Source of the DNA: Bacteroidales bacterium
GTDB taxonomy: Bacteria; Bacteroidota; Bacteroidia; Bacteroidales; UBA932
Reading direction: 5' to 3'
Length of the DNA stretch: 64,000 nt
NCBI GenBank assembly: GCA_017447265.1
Contig: JAFSOA010000006.1
Location: 1 to 64,000 of the forward strand
Below are positions 14,247 to 24,576 of the stretch, piece by piece; the stretch's first letter is position 1; the number at the start of each line of letters is the position of its first letter. The notes under the pieces were generated by a model. That model was not told the origin of the DNA. It saw only the letters and a program-made list of their open reading frames with translations, and did not search any database. The position numbers and the translations under genes are program-made.

Positions 14247-15734
14247 TTAAGCCTGATGTGCGGGGCGCAGCAGGTCGAGGACGGTTTTGACAGGATTGAA
14301 AGTTTCCAGAGGCACCTCGACGAAGAGCGTGTTCCAGTCGCTCATCGCGCCGTTCCACAAGCCCGGCGCTTCCAGCGCCTTGAGCTCGCGCCCCTGATAG
14401 CTCTTGGAACTGATGAAGCCGGCTTCCGGATCGACATGCTTCTCCAGATCGAAACGCTCGCCCTGGTAGTTGCGCAGGATGCAGACCAGGTCCACGGGAT
14501 TGAAGTGCGTGGCCCCCTGCATGGCTGCCAGGGCCTGCGGATTGTTCTTGTCGATCTGCACGCTCTCCAGAATCTGGAGCGAAGTGCTGCCGTCCTTTCC
14601 TTCGATGACATAGGGACCGCCACCCGGCTCGCCTTCGTTGCGCACCATGCCGCAGACGCGGATGGGACGGTTGAGCTTGGCGTGCAGGCGGGCGACACGG
14701 CGCTCCAGTTGCGTTTCTGCGGGCATTTTCACGCAGAGCTCACGGCCGAGAAAACGCTCGATCTCGTCGCACAGCGCCTCATCGGGCTGCTTGTCGAGAC
14801 GGTGCAGGTAGTCGAAGATCCGGTCGCGCAACTGCAGGGCCTCGCCCATCAGCACCTGCTTGTACAGCGACGTGGCCGGAAGCAACTTCTCATGGGCCAC
14901 ATTGTCGATGTTCTTGATCGACACCAGCTCGGCTTCCACCTGGTTCAGGTTGTGGATCAGGGCGCCATGGCCGGCGGGGCGGAAAAGCAGCGAACCGTCG
15001 GCGGTGCGGAAAGGCGCGTCGGCCGCATCCACGGCGATGGTGTCCGTGGCTTTGTCCTGGTAGGTGAAATGGATGCGATAGAAGACGCCGTAACGGTGTT
15101 CGTAGGCAGGTACGATCTCGGCGACCGCCGCCTCGAAAAGTGAACGGTGCTCCGGAGAGATGGTCACCACCAGCGAACAGGTATCCCCGTCACGCATGTA
15201 GGCCTGGGCTTCCACCAGATGCTCGGCGATGGCCGTGCGCACTTCCTCGGGATAGCGATGGAACTTGAGCACGCCCTTGGGCTTCTCGCCGTACGCGAGG
15301 CCGTCTTCCGTGAGCAGCTTGCGCAGGGTCTGGCGGCGGTATTCGGCACTGTCTTCCGGCTCGCCGAAGAGCGCGGGCGAATAGAATGCAAAATCTTTGA
15401 TGCGGGCGGCCAGCTTTCGGCCCGGCGCATCGGCGGACAGATCCTCCCCTGCTTCCAGGCGATCGAGCGCGGCAAACTGGTCCTTGAACATGCGGGAGGC
15501 CGCACCGGAAGCCGGCACGAACTTGCACTTGCCGTGGACCTGGGCAGACTGGTAATACGAAGCCGCCGCCTGTGCCGCCGTGTCATCCAGCACACGGATG
15601 CCGCGGCCCGGCGTAGCCGCCGCCACGATCTTCATCCAGGGGAAACCGTTCTTGAAATGGGCGATCTGTTCTTCGATGCGGCGGAGATCCGTGCCCCGCG
15701 CTGCTATTTGCTGCAAATCTTTCTCGGTAAACAT
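14247..15734 (-). CDS. DUF4301 family protein
   Basis: A 495-residue cytoplasmic protein. The N-terminal half includes KCKFVPASGAASRMFKDQF, which resembles a nucleotide- or sugar-phosphate-binding loop, and the family is confined largely to Bacteroidota; I recognise it as DUF4301. Members are sometimes described as nucleotidyltransferase-like. No biochemical role is known. It is convergent with nagA and divergent from fbp, with its own -7 box 20 bp upstream. Confidence 0.82.
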   Translation of the reverse strand: MFTEKDLQQIAARGTDLRRIEEQIAHFKNGFPWMKIVAAATPGRGIRVLDDTAAQAAASYYQSAQVHGKCKFVPASGAASRMFKDQFAALDRLEAGEDLSADAPGRKLAARIKDFAFYSPALFGEPEDSAEYRRQTLRKLLTEDGLAYGEKPKGVLKFHRYPEEVRTAIAEHLVEAQAYMRDGDTCSLVVTISPEHRSLFEAAVAEIVPAYEHRYGVFYRIHFTYQDKATDTIAVDAADAPFRTADGSLLFRPAGHGALIHNLNQVEAELVSIKNIDNVAHEKLLPATSLYKQVLMGEALQLRDRIFDYLHRLDKQPDEALCDEIERFLGRELCVKMPAETQLERRVARLHAKLNRPIRVCGMVRNEGEPGGGPYVIEGKDGSTSLQILESVQIDKNNPQALAAMQGATHFNPVDLVCILRNYQGERFDLEKHVDPEAGFISSKSYQGRELKALEAPGLWNGAMSDWNTLFVEVPLETFNPVKTVLDLLRPAHQA

Positions 15735-15754
15735 GATTCAGGGGGTATTTCTTA

Positions 15755-15762
15755 CAAATATA
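15755..15762 (-). promoter_or_regulatory. -7 box of the DUF4301 gene
   Basis: On the minus strand TATATTTG fits the consensus exactly and lies 20 bp before the ATG at 15734. No clear -33 partner. Confidence 0.55.
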
Positions 15763-15782
15763 ATCATTTTCCGCTGAAATTG

Positions 15783-15813
15783 TTTGAAATTTCAAAGATT
15801 ATTCGCATTTTTG
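15783..15813 (+). promoter_or_regulatory. promoter of fbp
   Basis: TTTG at 15783-15786 and CATTTTTG at 15806-15813 (7 of 8) are 19 bp apart, 28 bp before the fbp ATG. It lies back to back with the DUF4301 -7 box. Confidence 0.55.
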
Positions 15814-15841
15814 GATAACCATACACATCACAGAGAAACCC

Positions 15842-17815
15842 ATGAAACGAGACCTGAAATACCTGCGCCTTCTCTCCAAGAGCTTCCCGTCCGAACAGGA
15901 AGCCTGTACCGAGATCATCAACCTTGAGGCCATCCTCAATCTGCCCAAGGGCACCGAGCATTTCATCACCGACCTGCACGGCGAAAACGAAGCCTTCGAG
16001 CATGTGCTGCGCAACGCTTCGGGCGTGATCCGGAAGAAAGTCGAGATGGTGCTCGGCGCCACCCTCTCCGAGTCGGAGATCCGGGAGTTGTGCACACTGA
16101 TCTACTACCCTGAAGACAAGCTCAGGATCATGCGCAACACCTTCCGCACCCGCGCGAAAAAACAGGAATGGTACCGGATCATGCTCATGCGCATCATTCA
16201 GGTCATGGCGGTCTGCTCTTCGAAATACACCCGCTCGAAAGTGCGCAAGGCCCTGCCCAAAGAATACTCCTACATCGTGGAAGAACTGCTCCACGAATGG
16301 ATCGAGGACAACCAGAACAAGCGGCGCTACATGATGTCGATCGTCGACACGATCATCGCCACGGGCCGCGCCGACCATTTCATCGCCACCATCTGCAATG
16401 TCATCCACCGGCTGGTCATCGACTCGCTCCACATCCTGGGCGACATCTACGACCGTGGCCCGGGCGCCCACCTCATCATGGAGACGCTCTGCCATTACCA
16501 CAACTATGACATGGTATGGGGCAACCACGACGTGGTGTGGATGGGAGCCGCGGCCGGCAGCCGGGCCTGCGTGGCCAACGTCCTGCGCATGTGCTTCCGC
16601 TACGCCAACCTCGCCACCCTGGAAGACGGCTACGGCATCAACCTGCTGCCGCTCACGACCTTTGCGATGGAGACCTATGCCGATGACCCCTGCACGCTCT
16701 TCCGCCCCCGCGAGAACGGCTACGAGCGGCTGTCCGAGTCACAGCTCGCCCTGCTGGCCAAGCTGCACAAGGCCATCGCCATCATCCAGTTCAAGCAGGA
16801 GAAGCTCGTCATCGACCGCAACCCCGATTTCGGCATGGAAGACCGCAACCTCCTGCACCTGATTGATTTCCAGAAAGGGACCATCCAGTTGAACGGCCGG
16901 GAATACGAACTCCAGGACAAGCATTTCCCAACCATAGACCCAAAAGACCCCTACGCTTTCACGCCGGCCGAACTGACCGTGCTGGAAGGCCTGACGCGCA
17001 GCTTCGAGACCAGCGAGAAACTCCGGCGGCACATCGGCTGCTTCCTGACCCACGGATCCTCGTACCTGGTGCGCAACTCCAACCTGATGTTCCACGGCTC
17101 GATGCCGATGAATCCGGACGGCAGTTTCCGGTCCATGCTGATCCAGGGCAAGCCTTACGCCGGCAAGAAACTCTTCGACAAGATCGACCAGATGGTGCGC
17201 AATGCCTACTACACGCGCGAAGAAACCCCGCGCCGGCAGGCGGGACAGGATTTCCTGTGGTACCTCTGGTGCGGTCCCGTGGCACCGACCTATGACAAAG
17301 ACAAGATGGCCACGTTCGAGCGCTATTTCATCGCCGACAAGGAGACCTGGAAAGAGAACAGCGGCGCCTACAAGGAGCTCAAGAACCGCGCGGACATCTG
17401 CGAGAAGATCCTCAGGGAGTTCGGTGTCAAGGATATGCATCACGCCCATATCATCAACGGCCACATCCCGGTGAAGACCCTCAAGGGCGAGAGCCCCATC
17501 CGGGCAGAGGGCCGCCTGCTGATGATCGACGGCGGCTATTCGAAGGCCTATCAGCCAGAAACAGGCATCGCGGGTTACACGCTGATCTACAATTCACAGA
17601 GCCTGAAGCTCGTGCAGCATGAGCCTTTCACTTCCCGCGAACGGGCCGTCAAGGAAGGTCTCGACATCCTGTCGGAGACCAAGGTACTGGAATTCGAAGA
17701 GAACCGCCGCTATGTCCGTGACACCGACAAGGGCACCGAACTGAGCGAACAGATCGACGACCTCTACCAACTCCTCGAGGCGTACCGCAACGGCTCCATC
17801 CACGCGAGGACCTGA
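15842..17815 (+). CDS. fbp: class III fructose-1,6-bisphosphatase
   Basis: A 657-residue enzyme of gluconeogenesis that hydrolyses fructose 1,6-bisphosphate to fructose 6-phosphate. The calcineurin-like metal motifs are visible: DLHGE at 44-48, DIYDRG at 201-206 and GNHD at 227-230, with later HIINGHIPVK and MIDGGYSKAY. The length is normal for the Firmicutes/Bacteroidota class III type, which is unrelated to the E. coli class I enzyme and is regulated by AMP or PEP in characterised members. Monocistronic by position. Confidence 0.95.
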   Translation: MKRDLKYLRLLSKSFPSEQEACTEIINLEAILNLPKGTEHFITDLHGENEAFEHVLRNASGVIRKKVEMVLGATLSESEIRELCTLIYYPEDKLRIMRNTFRTRAKKQEWYRIMLMRIIQVMAVCSSKYTRSKVRKALPKEYSYIVEELLHEWIEDNQNKRRYMMSIVDTIIATGRADHFIATICNVIHRLVIDSLHILGDIYDRGPGAHLIMETLCHYHNYDMVWGNHDVVWMGAAAGSRACVANVLRMCFRYANLATLEDGYGINLLPLTTFAMETYADDPCTLFRPRENGYERLSESQLALLAKLHKAIAIIQFKQEKLVIDRNPDFGMEDRNLLHLIDFQKGTIQLNGREYELQDKHFPTIDPKDPYAFTPAELTVLEGLTRSFETSEKLRRHIGCFLTHGSSYLVRNSNLMFHGSMPMNPDGSFRSMLIQGKPYAGKKLFDKIDQMVRNAYYTREETPRRQAGQDFLWYLWCGPVAPTYDKDKMATFERYFIADKETWKENSGAYKELKNRADICEKILREFGVKDMHHAHIINGHIPVKTLKGESPIRAEGRLLMIDGGYSKAYQPETGIAGYTLIYNSQSLKLVQHEPFTSRERAVKEGLDILSETKVLEFEENRRYVRDTDKGTELSEQIDDLYQLLEAYRNGSIHART

Positions 17816-17824
17816 GAAATACGA

Positions 17825-20305
17825 CTAGAACTGGATGTCGAAACCAAAGGTGACCCGGAAATTCTTGCCCGGGTTGTCATCGCGGTGCGTCAGACGCCAG
17901 GTGAAATCCACGCGCAAGACGCGCAGGATGTTGGACAGGCCGACACCCGCCTCGACGTAGGGCGTTTCCAGCGTCTTCAGGCCTTCGATCGGCAGAATGC
18001 CGGCGCCGCCCGCCCGGTTCGCGTCGGACAGCGTACCCCAGGCCGCCTTCACCGTCAGGATCTCGCGCAGGTCCAGCCGTCGGATCCCGGGAATCCGTCC
18101 CAGGATCAGGCCGTTGAGATTGTGCTCGTAGCGCGCGCTCAGCCAGCGGTCCGAAGCGAATTCATAGTAGTCCATGCAGCTGAACGCCGTCTTGTCGAGG
18201 AAGAAGGAGCGGTTGCCCTCGTGCAGTTTCAGGAAAGGATACGGCACTTCTCCCAGGATCGCGCCCGCCTCGAAATGGATGTTCGAGAAGCCGAAAGCGC
18301 CCGCGGGCACTTTCCAGTCGAAGAGAAGCTCCCCGCGGAAGAAGCGGCAGTCGTCGTCCGTGATTCCCGGAATGCCCGCCGTCAGGTCGACTCCCACCAC
18401 CGGATAACGTGTGAAGATGCGCGCCTTGTCGTAGTGTCCGCGGTTGATGCGTTCCTCCCAGGAAAAACGCGCCGAATAACGGATCTGGTTGGCCGATACG
18501 GAGGGGATCCAGAGGCTGTCCCGGCTGTAGAGCGGCACGGTCTCGTTGCCGTGCAGCCGGCGTGATTCCACCGCCAGGTAGCTGGTGAAATGCGGCGTAA
18601 ATTCGTGCTCGTAGGTCATGCTCAGGGTACGCAGCAGGGTCTGCTTGTCGCCCGTGCGCCCTGCAAAGAGCGAGTTGATCACGTTGGGCTGCGCGATGAG
18701 GGCGCTGCCCTGCCCCAGCTGGTGGTAGTCGTAGTCGAAGGCGAAACTAAACTTGCGCGTCACGTCGCGCCGGATCACCCAGTCCATCCCGGCCCCGCCC
18801 TTCACCAGATGGTCGCGGAAACCGTAGCCGATGTTGCCGCTGAAACGCAGGTCCGGATGGAAGAACTTCGTGGTCCGAAAACCCGCACCCACGTGCCAGC
18901 CCTCCGTCTTGTTGTATTTGACCGTCTGGGCCCAGGGACCGTAGGCGACTTTGTTATGCTCGCCTTCCACGTAGCCGACGATCAGCGAGCGGAAGACCGT
19001 ATACCAGGCTTTGAAAGACGGTTTCTGCTTGATGGCGTCCACCATGTCATAAATACCCTGTTCGCGCGGTGCCAGCGGCACCGGGCGCTGGCTCTCCCAG
19101 ACATCTTCGTCCAGGTCGACGGCTTGCGAGAGTACCACGGCGTCAGGCGTGTCATACACTTCGGGCGGCATCTTCCGGTCGTCAGGCACGCCATAATGCA
19201 GCTCGCGGTTGCCCAGGAAAGACAGGACCCGGGAACTGTCGCGCACGGCGATGGAAAAATCGATGAACAGCTTCTCCTCTTTCGGGAACCAGCTTCCGGA
19301 TGCAGTCCGGCGGCTCTCCGTATCGATGTTGATGTGCCGGATCCAGTTGACGTTCGAACCTTTCGAGAGGGCCACGTGCGCGCTGCGGATGCCGTAGTCT
19401 TCCGCATCGATGTAGAGTTCCCCGTCGAAGGTCGGCGAGGTGACGCCGCGCTTGGGATGGAAGCGCAGGCAGTAGCTCTTGCGCCCGTCCAGCTCGAGGC
19501 TGTCCACCAGAAAATAATTGTAGAACGCATGTCCGTAGGCCGCCGCCGGTGATGGTACGTCCAGATTGAACAGGGTCATGGTGCTCTCGTAGAAATTCGT
19601 CTTGAGCAAGTACGAGCCCGCATACTGGCGCATGAAGTTGTCCGGATCGATGCCGGAGATGCGGTTGGCCAGGATGACTTCCTTTTCGAGGGACGGATCC
19701 TGGGAGTGGTATTTCTGGGAGAAGGTTTCGGAGATCAGGATGGGAAGGTACGACACGCCGGTGACGGCGGAAGTGTCGCGCCACTTCACCACATCGCGCA
19801 GCAGGCCGCGCAGGAACGACTTGGTGGCCAGCCACTCCGCATGGGTAGCATCGAGTTCGATCTTCGAATAGATGCGCACCGACCAGTCCGGTCCCCGCTC
19901 GGGGTCGTGGCGGGCGCGGCCTTCGTCGATCTTCCGGAGAATGGAGCGAAGATAGCTGTCGTCGGGCCGGATGCGGGCGGCGGACAGCAGGTCCGCGTCA
20001 AGTTCGAGCACGAAGTTGACCTCGGAAAAAGCCCCGAAGGTAACGCTGGCAGAACTGGAGGTATAGCCCAGCAGCTGGGCCGTCAGCACCAGGGCGGTGC
20101 TGTCGCGGGTCTCGATGTAATAGCGGCCGTCTTCGTCGGTTGACACGCCGATGCTGGTGCCGTCGAAAAACACGGAGACATAAGGAATGGGGCTGCCGTC
20201 CGACGCGTCGGTCACCTGGCCGCGGACCTTGGTGGTCTGCGCCGGGAGCACGGTAGCCAGCAGCAGCAGAACCGTGCACAGAACGATGCGGGCGGAACGG
20301 AACAT
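17825..20305 (-). CDS. DUF5686 outer-membrane protein with carboxypeptidase-like regulatory domain
   Basis: An 826-residue exported protein. After the signal peptide (ending near VLPAQ) comes a CarboxypepD_reg-like beta sandwich, residues about 25-105, with GQVTDASDGSPIPYVSV and GVSTDEDGRYYI, as in TonB-dependent receptors but with no plug domain. Residues about 110-826 match the DUF5686 pattern and end in a beta-barrel-like aromatic C-terminus (VTFGFDIQF). Likely an outer-membrane protein of unknown function conserved in Bacteroidota. A -7 box lies only 5 bp before the start codon. Confidence 0.85.
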   Translation of the reverse strand: MFRSARIVLCTVLLLLATVLPAQTTKVRGQVTDASDGSPIPYVSVFFDGTSIGVSTDEDGRYYIETRDSTALVLTAQLLGYTSSSASVTFGAFSEVNFVLELDADLLSAARIRPDDSYLRSILRKIDEGRARHDPERGPDWSVRIYSKIELDATHAEWLATKSFLRGLLRDVVKWRDTSAVTGVSYLPILISETFSQKYHSQDPSLEKEVILANRISGIDPDNFMRQYAGSYLLKTNFYESTMTLFNLDVPSPAAAYGHAFYNYFLVDSLELDGRKSYCLRFHPKRGVTSPTFDGELYIDAEDYGIRSAHVALSKGSNVNWIRHINIDTESRRTASGSWFPKEEKLFIDFSIAVRDSSRVLSFLGNRELHYGVPDDRKMPPEVYDTPDAVVLSQAVDLDEDVWESQRPVPLAPREQGIYDMVDAIKQKPSFKAWYTVFRSLIVGYVEGEHNKVAYGPWAQTVKYNKTEGWHVGAGFRTTKFFHPDLRFSGNIGYGFRDHLVKGGAGMDWVIRRDVTRKFSFAFDYDYHQLGQGSALIAQPNVINSLFAGRTGDKQTLLRTLSMTYEHEFTPHFTSYLAVESRRLHGNETVPLYSRDSLWIPSVSANQIRYSARFSWEERINRGHYDKARIFTRYPVVGVDLTAGIPGITDDDCRFFRGELLFDWKVPAGAFGFSNIHFEAGAILGEVPYPFLKLHEGNRSFFLDKTAFSCMDYYEFASDRWLSARYEHNLNGLILGRIPGIRRLDLREILTVKAAWGTLSDANRAGGAGILPIEGLKTLETPYVEAGVGLSNILRVLRVDFTWRLTHRDDNPGKNFRVTFGFDIQF

Positions 20306-20310
20306 CTTTG

Positions 20311-20318
20311 CAAAAATA
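20311..20318 (-). promoter_or_regulatory. -7 box abutting the DUF5686 start
   Basis: Minus-strand TATTTTTG ends 5 bp before the ATG at 20305, so the transcript is probably leaderless or nearly so. Confidence 0.5.
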
Positions 20319-20340
20319 GCAAATACTTGGGGAAAAAACC

Positions 20341-20348
20341 TAACTTTG
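20341..20348 (+). promoter_or_regulatory. -7 box abutting the mutY start
   Basis: TAACTTTG fits TAnnTTTG exactly and ends 7 bp before the mutY ATG at 20356, again giving almost no 5' leader. Confidence 0.55.
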
Positions 20349-20355
20349 TGGAAAT

Positions 20356-21351
20356 ATGAAGGATCCCTTCTTCACCCAGACACTGCTCGACTGGTACGCC
20401 GAATACGGGCGCGACCTGCCCTGGCGCCGCACGCGGGATCCCTATGCCATCTGGCTGAGCGAGATCATCCTGCAGCAGACGCGCATCGCACAGGGCCAGG
20501 CGTATTGGGAGCGTTTCATGGCCCGTTTCCCGAACGTGGAGACACTGGCGGCCGCCAGTGAAGACGAGGTGCTGCGGCTCTGGCAGGGACTCGGCTATTA
20601 CAGCCGGGGCCGCAACCTGCTGGCGGCTGCCCGCCAGATTGTGGCGCGTGGCGGTTTTCCCGATACGCTGGCGGAGATCCGTGCCCTCAAGGGCGTGGGC
20701 GACTACACGGCGGCAGCCATCGGCTCCATCGCCTTCGGCCTTCCCGCCGCGGTGCTCGACGGCAATGTCTACCGGGTGCTGGCACGTTTCTACGGCATCG
20801 CCACGCCCGTGGGGTCAACGGCGGCGAAGAAAGCGTTTACGGAACTCGCCCAGGCCCTGCTGCCGCCCGACCGGCCGGGCGACTTCAACCAGGCCCTGAT
20901 GGACTTCGGCGCGCTGCAATGCACGCCGCAGAACCCGCAGTGCCTCACCTGTCCCCTCGCCGCCCGCTGTGAAGCTCTCCGCAGCGGCCGCACAGCCCTG
21001 CTTCCCGTCCGCAAACCTGCCGGGACGGTGCAGACCCGCCGCTTCCATTATGTCTACATCCGTTGCCGGGGCTTTGTCGCTTTCCGGCGCCGCGGCCCGG
21101 GCGATATCTGGCAGGGACTCTGGGAACCCTATCTGGAAGAAGGTGAAGAAGTCCGGGGCTTTCCAGGCATGAAGTGCCTGCGCAGCGGCGTCAGGCACCA
21201 GCTCACGCACCGCATCCTCATCGCAGACTTCTATTTACTTGAGTGCGAAGAAAAGCCCTTGCTTACAGAAGATTATATCTGGATACCTGAAGCAGGGCTT
21301 GACAACTATGCCAAGCCCCGCCTCGTCGAAGTCCTCCTGGAAAGCTTATAG
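20356..21351 (+). CDS. mutY: A/G-specific adenine glycosylase
   Basis: A 331-residue base-excision repair enzyme that removes adenine opposite 8-oxoguanine. Glu36 in SEIILQQTR, the helix-hairpin-helix LKGVGDYTA with Asp in AVLDGNVYRVL, and the 4Fe-4S motif C-x6-C-x2-C-x5-C (CTPQNPQCLTCPLAARC) are all present. A shortened NUDIX-like C-terminal domain recognises 8-oxoG. The 3' end overlaps the convergent transporter gene by 6 bp. Confidence 0.95.
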   Translation: MKDPFFTQTLLDWYAEYGRDLPWRRTRDPYAIWLSEIILQQTRIAQGQAYWERFMARFPNVETLAAASEDEVLRLWQGLGYYSRGRNLLAAARQIVARGGFPDTLAEIRALKGVGDYTAAAIGSIAFGLPAAVLDGNVYRVLARFYGIATPVGSTAAKKAFTELAQALLPPDRPGDFNQALMDFGALQCTPQNPQCLTCPLAARCEALRSGRTALLPVRKPAGTVQTRRFHYVYIRCRGFVAFRRRGPGDIWQGLWEPYLEEGEEVRGFPGMKCLRSGVRHQLTHRILIADFYLLECEEKPLLTEDYIWIPEAGLDNYAKPRLVEVLLESL

Positions 21352-22497
21352 AATCGCTTCCGTTTTTTCTTTCTCTATATCCGGCATCAAGCGCCTGACG
21401 AGCTTCTTGTTCGAATAGAAGCGCGCCGCAATGACGCGCACAACCGTATAAGCCGGAATGCCGACCAGCAGGCCCACCGTGCCGCCGATGCGGCCGGCCA
21501 TCAGCAGGACCAGGAAAATCTCCAGCGGCCGGGCCTTGATGCTCGTCGAATAGATCAGCGGCTGGTAGACGAAGTTGTCGATCAGCTGCGCGAAGAGCAT
21601 CACCGCCAGCACGATCAGGGCGAACGCCCAGATCGGCACGCTCAGGCCGGCGCCCATGCCGTATTTCAGCACGACGCAGAGCGACACGCCGATGACATAG
21701 CCCAGCAGCGGACCCACATACGGAATGACATTGAGCAGGCCTGCAATGAACGCGATGCCGAGCGCATAGCTCACATTGACCTGCGCTACCAGCCAGAGGC
21801 CCAGGAAGTCCAGCACAATCACGCCGAAAACCTCGATGATCAGGCCGACGAAATAGCGGGACAGCAGGTGCGTGATGTCGCTGATGGTCGACTGGATCGA
21901 GGCTTCGATCCGGTCGGGGACAAAGGAGCAGATGATCTTGCTGAAGAGCCTCTCATCCTTGATGAAAAAGAAGGAGATGAACATCACGGCAAAGCCGCCT
22001 ACGCCGATCGTAGATGCCACCGAGGCCACTGAACCGAGTACAGACGAGATATTGGAGAAGCTCATCACTTCCTTGATCTTCGACAGCAGCAGGGAGAGCA
22101 GGTTGAAATCGCGGCCCAGCGAAGGGAACAGGCCGACCGCCCATTCGTTGATCCTTTTGAGCAGGCTGTCATACGGGAGATTCGCCACATTCATGATCTG
22201 GGCGTCGCGCAGGATGCTCATCACGATCGGGACCAGTTGGGTAATGAAGAGCAGCGAAAGAATGAATATCAGGAAGATGCTCAAGACCGCCAGCAGGCCG
22301 TCAGGCATGGACTTGCCACGAAATCTGATCCGCTTGAGCAGGCGCTTCAGCGGTTGCCCGATGAGCGACACCACAAACGCGATGAGCACATAGACCAGTA
22401 CGCTGCGGAAATACCAGCAGAAAAAGCACGCGATGGCGAAAGCGCCAATTTTGATAATCAGACCGGCCAGCCGGTCGACAGTCCTTTCGTTTTCCAT
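21346..22497 (-). CDS. AI-2E family transporter
   Basis: A 383-residue integral membrane protein with about eight helices. Family marks are the N-terminal pair of helices (FAIACFFCWYFRSVLVYVLIAFVVS), the segment LLNVIPYVGPLLGYVIG and the C-terminal VGLLVGIPAYTVVRV. The family name comes from TqsA, but members export diverse substrates or sodium ions, so no substrate is assigned. A -7 box sits 4 bp before its start codon. Confidence 0.88.
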   Translation of the reverse strand: MENERTVDRLAGLIIKIGAFAIACFFCWYFRSVLVYVLIAFVVSLIGQPLKRLLKRIRFRGKSMPDGLLAVLSIFLIFILSLLFITQLVPIVMSILRDAQIMNVANLPYDSLLKRINEWAVGLFPSLGRDFNLLSLLLSKIKEVMSFSNISSVLGSVASVASTIGVGGFAVMFISFFFIKDERLFSKIICSFVPDRIEASIQSTISDITHLLSRYFVGLIIEVFGVIVLDFLGLWLVAQVNVSYALGIAFIAGLLNVIPYVGPLLGYVIGVSLCVVLKYGMGAGLSVPIWAFALIVLAVMLFAQLIDNFVYQPLIYSTSIKARPLEIFLVLLMAGRIGGTVGLLVGIPAYTVVRVIAARFYSNKKLVRRLMPDIEKEKTEAIL

Positions 22498-22501
22498 ATG
22501 A

Positions 22502-22509
22502 CAAATGTA
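22502..22509 (-). promoter_or_regulatory. -7 box abutting the AI-2E transporter start
   Basis: Minus-strand TACATTTG ends 4 bp before the ATG at 22497; a leaderless start is implied. Confidence 0.5.
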
Positions 22510-22531
22510 CTAAAAAGTATCTATTTTTTGC

Positions 22532-22539
22532 TACCTTTG
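22532..22539 (+). promoter_or_regulatory. -7 box of the nucleotidyltransferase gene
   Basis: TACCTTTG fits the consensus exactly and lies 22 bp before the ATG at 22562, in the divergent region shared with the transporter gene. Confidence 0.55.
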
Positions 22540-22561
22540 CCGAACTGTTTTTCAAGCACAT

Positions 22562-23644
22562 ATGGCCGGACATCTCGATCGTATCCTTTCCGATACCCTG
22601 AACGACAGCGACATACTTCTCCTGCAACTGTCGCTGGCCAGCCATCCTTCTCAGGAAAAACTCGATGCCTTTCTCGATGGCTGGGATCTCGACGCCGCGC
22701 CCATGACGGAAGCCGTGCTGCTGTCGTACCTGCTGAAAATGCACCCGGAACTGCACGGGCCGGCCACCCTCCTGCCCCGGCTCAACGGTCTGCTGAACTA
22801 CTGCCGTTTCCAGTATCTCCAGCTGGTCGGCCAGTTCGGCACCTACTGCCATGCCCTTGAAGCCCGGGGCATCCGCTTCCTCGTAATGAAAGGCGGCGCC
22901 ATGAAGGCCCTGCGCCCTGACTTCCCGCGCTGGATGGGCGACATCGACATCCTCGTGCATGAAGAAGACTTCCGGCTGGCCGCCGATATCGCTAAACAGC
23001 AGGGTTTCACCCTCTTCCATTCGATCCACAGCATCGACCTGAAGAAAGACGGGCGTAGCGTGCTGGACCTTCACCAGTTCGTCATGATGCATACCGGCAA
23101 GGAAAAAGCCGCGAACCCGGGCTTTTTCGCCCGCGCCACGGCCATGCGGGTTTTCAGCGTCGAAGCCATGATGCCCTGCCGCGAAGACCTGCTGTTCATG
23201 ACGCTCGTCAACCTGACCCGCAACCTGGCGGACCGGGCTACCAAAAACAGCGTAATCTACGGATTCTTCGACACGCAGTTCCTGCTGGATATTCCTGAAG
23301 GACAGACGTTTGACTGGCAGATTGTCCGCGACAACGCCGCGCTCACCGGCTCCGCGCCCCTGCTGGCCATCGCCGGACAGTTCCTGAACGCCGTCATCCC
23401 CGGGCTCATCCCCGAAAGAGAGCTGCTTCCAGTTTCCGACAAAGAACTGGAAAAATGGTGGGTCTGGATCCGCTACTGGCGGGAAATCCTGCATCCGGAG
23501 CGCGAAAGTCTCGGTGAATTCAACATTCGCAAGGCCATCCAGGCGAAGACGCGCCCCATCCGCTACGTCACCGGCCGTCTCCACTACGCCGCCATCAAGC
23601 GGATGCAGCACTGTACAGCCTTCTGCCGCCGCAAGCTAGGCTAA
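22562..23644 (+). CDS. uncharacterised nucleotidyltransferase family protein
   Basis: A 360-residue protein of the NTP_transf_5-like family (PF14907, from recall). The core motif is [12 protein letters not shown] followed by WMGDIDILV, giving the GG and DxD of the Pol-beta nucleotidyltransferase fold. Family members occur with PqqD-like and HprK-like proteins in surface-polysaccharide and lasso-peptide clusters. Both partners lie in the same cluster 4-5 kb away on the opposite strand. The substrate is unknown. Its stop overlaps the convergent epimerase gene by 4 bp. Confidence 0.82.
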   Translation: MAGHLDRILSDTLNDSDILLLQLSLASHPSQEKLDAFLDGWDLDAAPMTEAVLLSYLLKMHPELHGPATLLPRLNGLLNYCRFQYLQLVGQFGTYCHALEARGIRFLVMKGGAMKALRPDFPRWMGDIDILVHEEDFRLAADIAKQQGFTLFHSIHSIDLKKDGRSVLDLHQFVMMHTGKEKAANPGFFARATAMRVFSVEAMMPCREDLLFMTLVNLTRNLADRATKNSVIYGFFDTQFLLDIPEGQTFDWQIVRDNAALTGSAPLLAIAGQFLNAVIPGLIPERELLPVSDKELEKWWVWIRYWREILHPERESLGEFNIRKAIQAKTRPIRYVTGRLHYAAIKRMQHCTAFCRRKLG

Positions 23645-24576
23645 GCCAGCTTCTCCCGAAAATACGCGATCACCGCATCCAGCCCTTCATCGAGCGGGAC
23701 CTGCGGTTGCCATTTTAGCCGCCGGGCCGCCAGCGAGATGTCGGGGCGGCGCATCTTCGGGTCGTCCTCGGGCAGCGGCTTGAAGATCAGCCGGCTGTGG
23801 CTATTGGTCTTGGACAGCACCTTCTCAGCCAGCTCCAGCATGGTGAATTCGCCCGGGTTGCCCAGGTTCACAGGTCCCGAGAACGCGTCGCCTGAATCCA
23901 TCATGCGCACCATGCCCTCCACCAGGTCCGATACATATTGGAACGAGCGCGTCTGCTGTCCGTTGCCGTAGATGGTGATGTCCTCGCCGCGCAGCGCCTG
24001 CACCACGAAATTGGAGATGACGCGGCCGTCGTTGACCGCCATCCGGGGGCCGTAGGTGTTGAAGATACGCACCACTTTGATGCGCACGCCGTAACGGCGG
24101 CGGTAGTCGAAGAAAAGCGATTCGGCGCAGCGTTTGCCCTCGTCGTAGCAGGAGCGCAGGCCGATGGGATTGACATGGCCCCAGTACTGCTCGTTCTGCG
24201 GATGCACGGCCGGATCACCGTACACCTCGGATGTCGAGGCCTGCAGGACCTTCGCGCCAGTCTCGCGGGCCAGTTCCAGGACGTTGATGGCGCCCAGCAC
24301 CGAGGTGCGCGTGGTCTTGACCGGATCGGACTGGTAGAACACCGGCGAAGCGGGGCACGCCAGATTATAGATCTCGTCCACCACAAAGTGGAATGGCTCC
24401 GTGACATCATGCTCCACCAGCGTGAAGTCGGGTTTCCCCAGCAAGTGCGCGACGTTGTCGCGGTCGCCGCTGAAAAAGTTGTCGAGGCAGATCACGGAAT
24501 GGCCTTCCGCCAGCAGGCGTTCGCATAGGTGCGAACCGATGAATCCGGCACCGCCGGTAACGAGTATCTTGCTCAT
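23641..24576 (-). CDS. UDP-glucuronate decarboxylase (UDP-xylose synthase type)
   Basis: A 311-residue extended short-chain dehydrogenase. The NAD loop is GGAGFIG at 8-14 and the catalytic pair Tyr144/Lys148 is in SCYDEGKR, whose surrounding sequence with [14 protein letters not shown] is diagnostic of UXS enzymes. The reaction is UDP-glucuronate to UDP-xylose plus CO2 in the cytoplasm. It is the last gene of the minus-strand glycan cluster and overlaps the GT2 gene by 4 bp. No UDP-glucose dehydrogenase is in the window. Confidence 0.9.
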   Translation of the reverse strand: MSKILVTGGAGFIGSHLCERLLAEGHSVICLDNFFSGDRDNVAHLLGKPDFTLVEHDVTEPFHFVVDEIYNLACPASPVFYQSDPVKTTRTSVLGAINVLELARETGAKVLQASTSEVYGDPAVHPQNEQYWGHVNPIGLRSCYDEGKRCAESLFFDYRRRYGVRIKVVRIFNTYGPRMAVNDGRVISNFVVQALRGEDITIYGNGQQTRSFQYVSDLVEGMVRMMDSGDAFSGPVNLGNPGEFTMLELAEKVLSKTNSHSRLIFKPLPEDDPKMRRPDISLAARRLKWQPQVPLDEGLDAVIAYFREKLA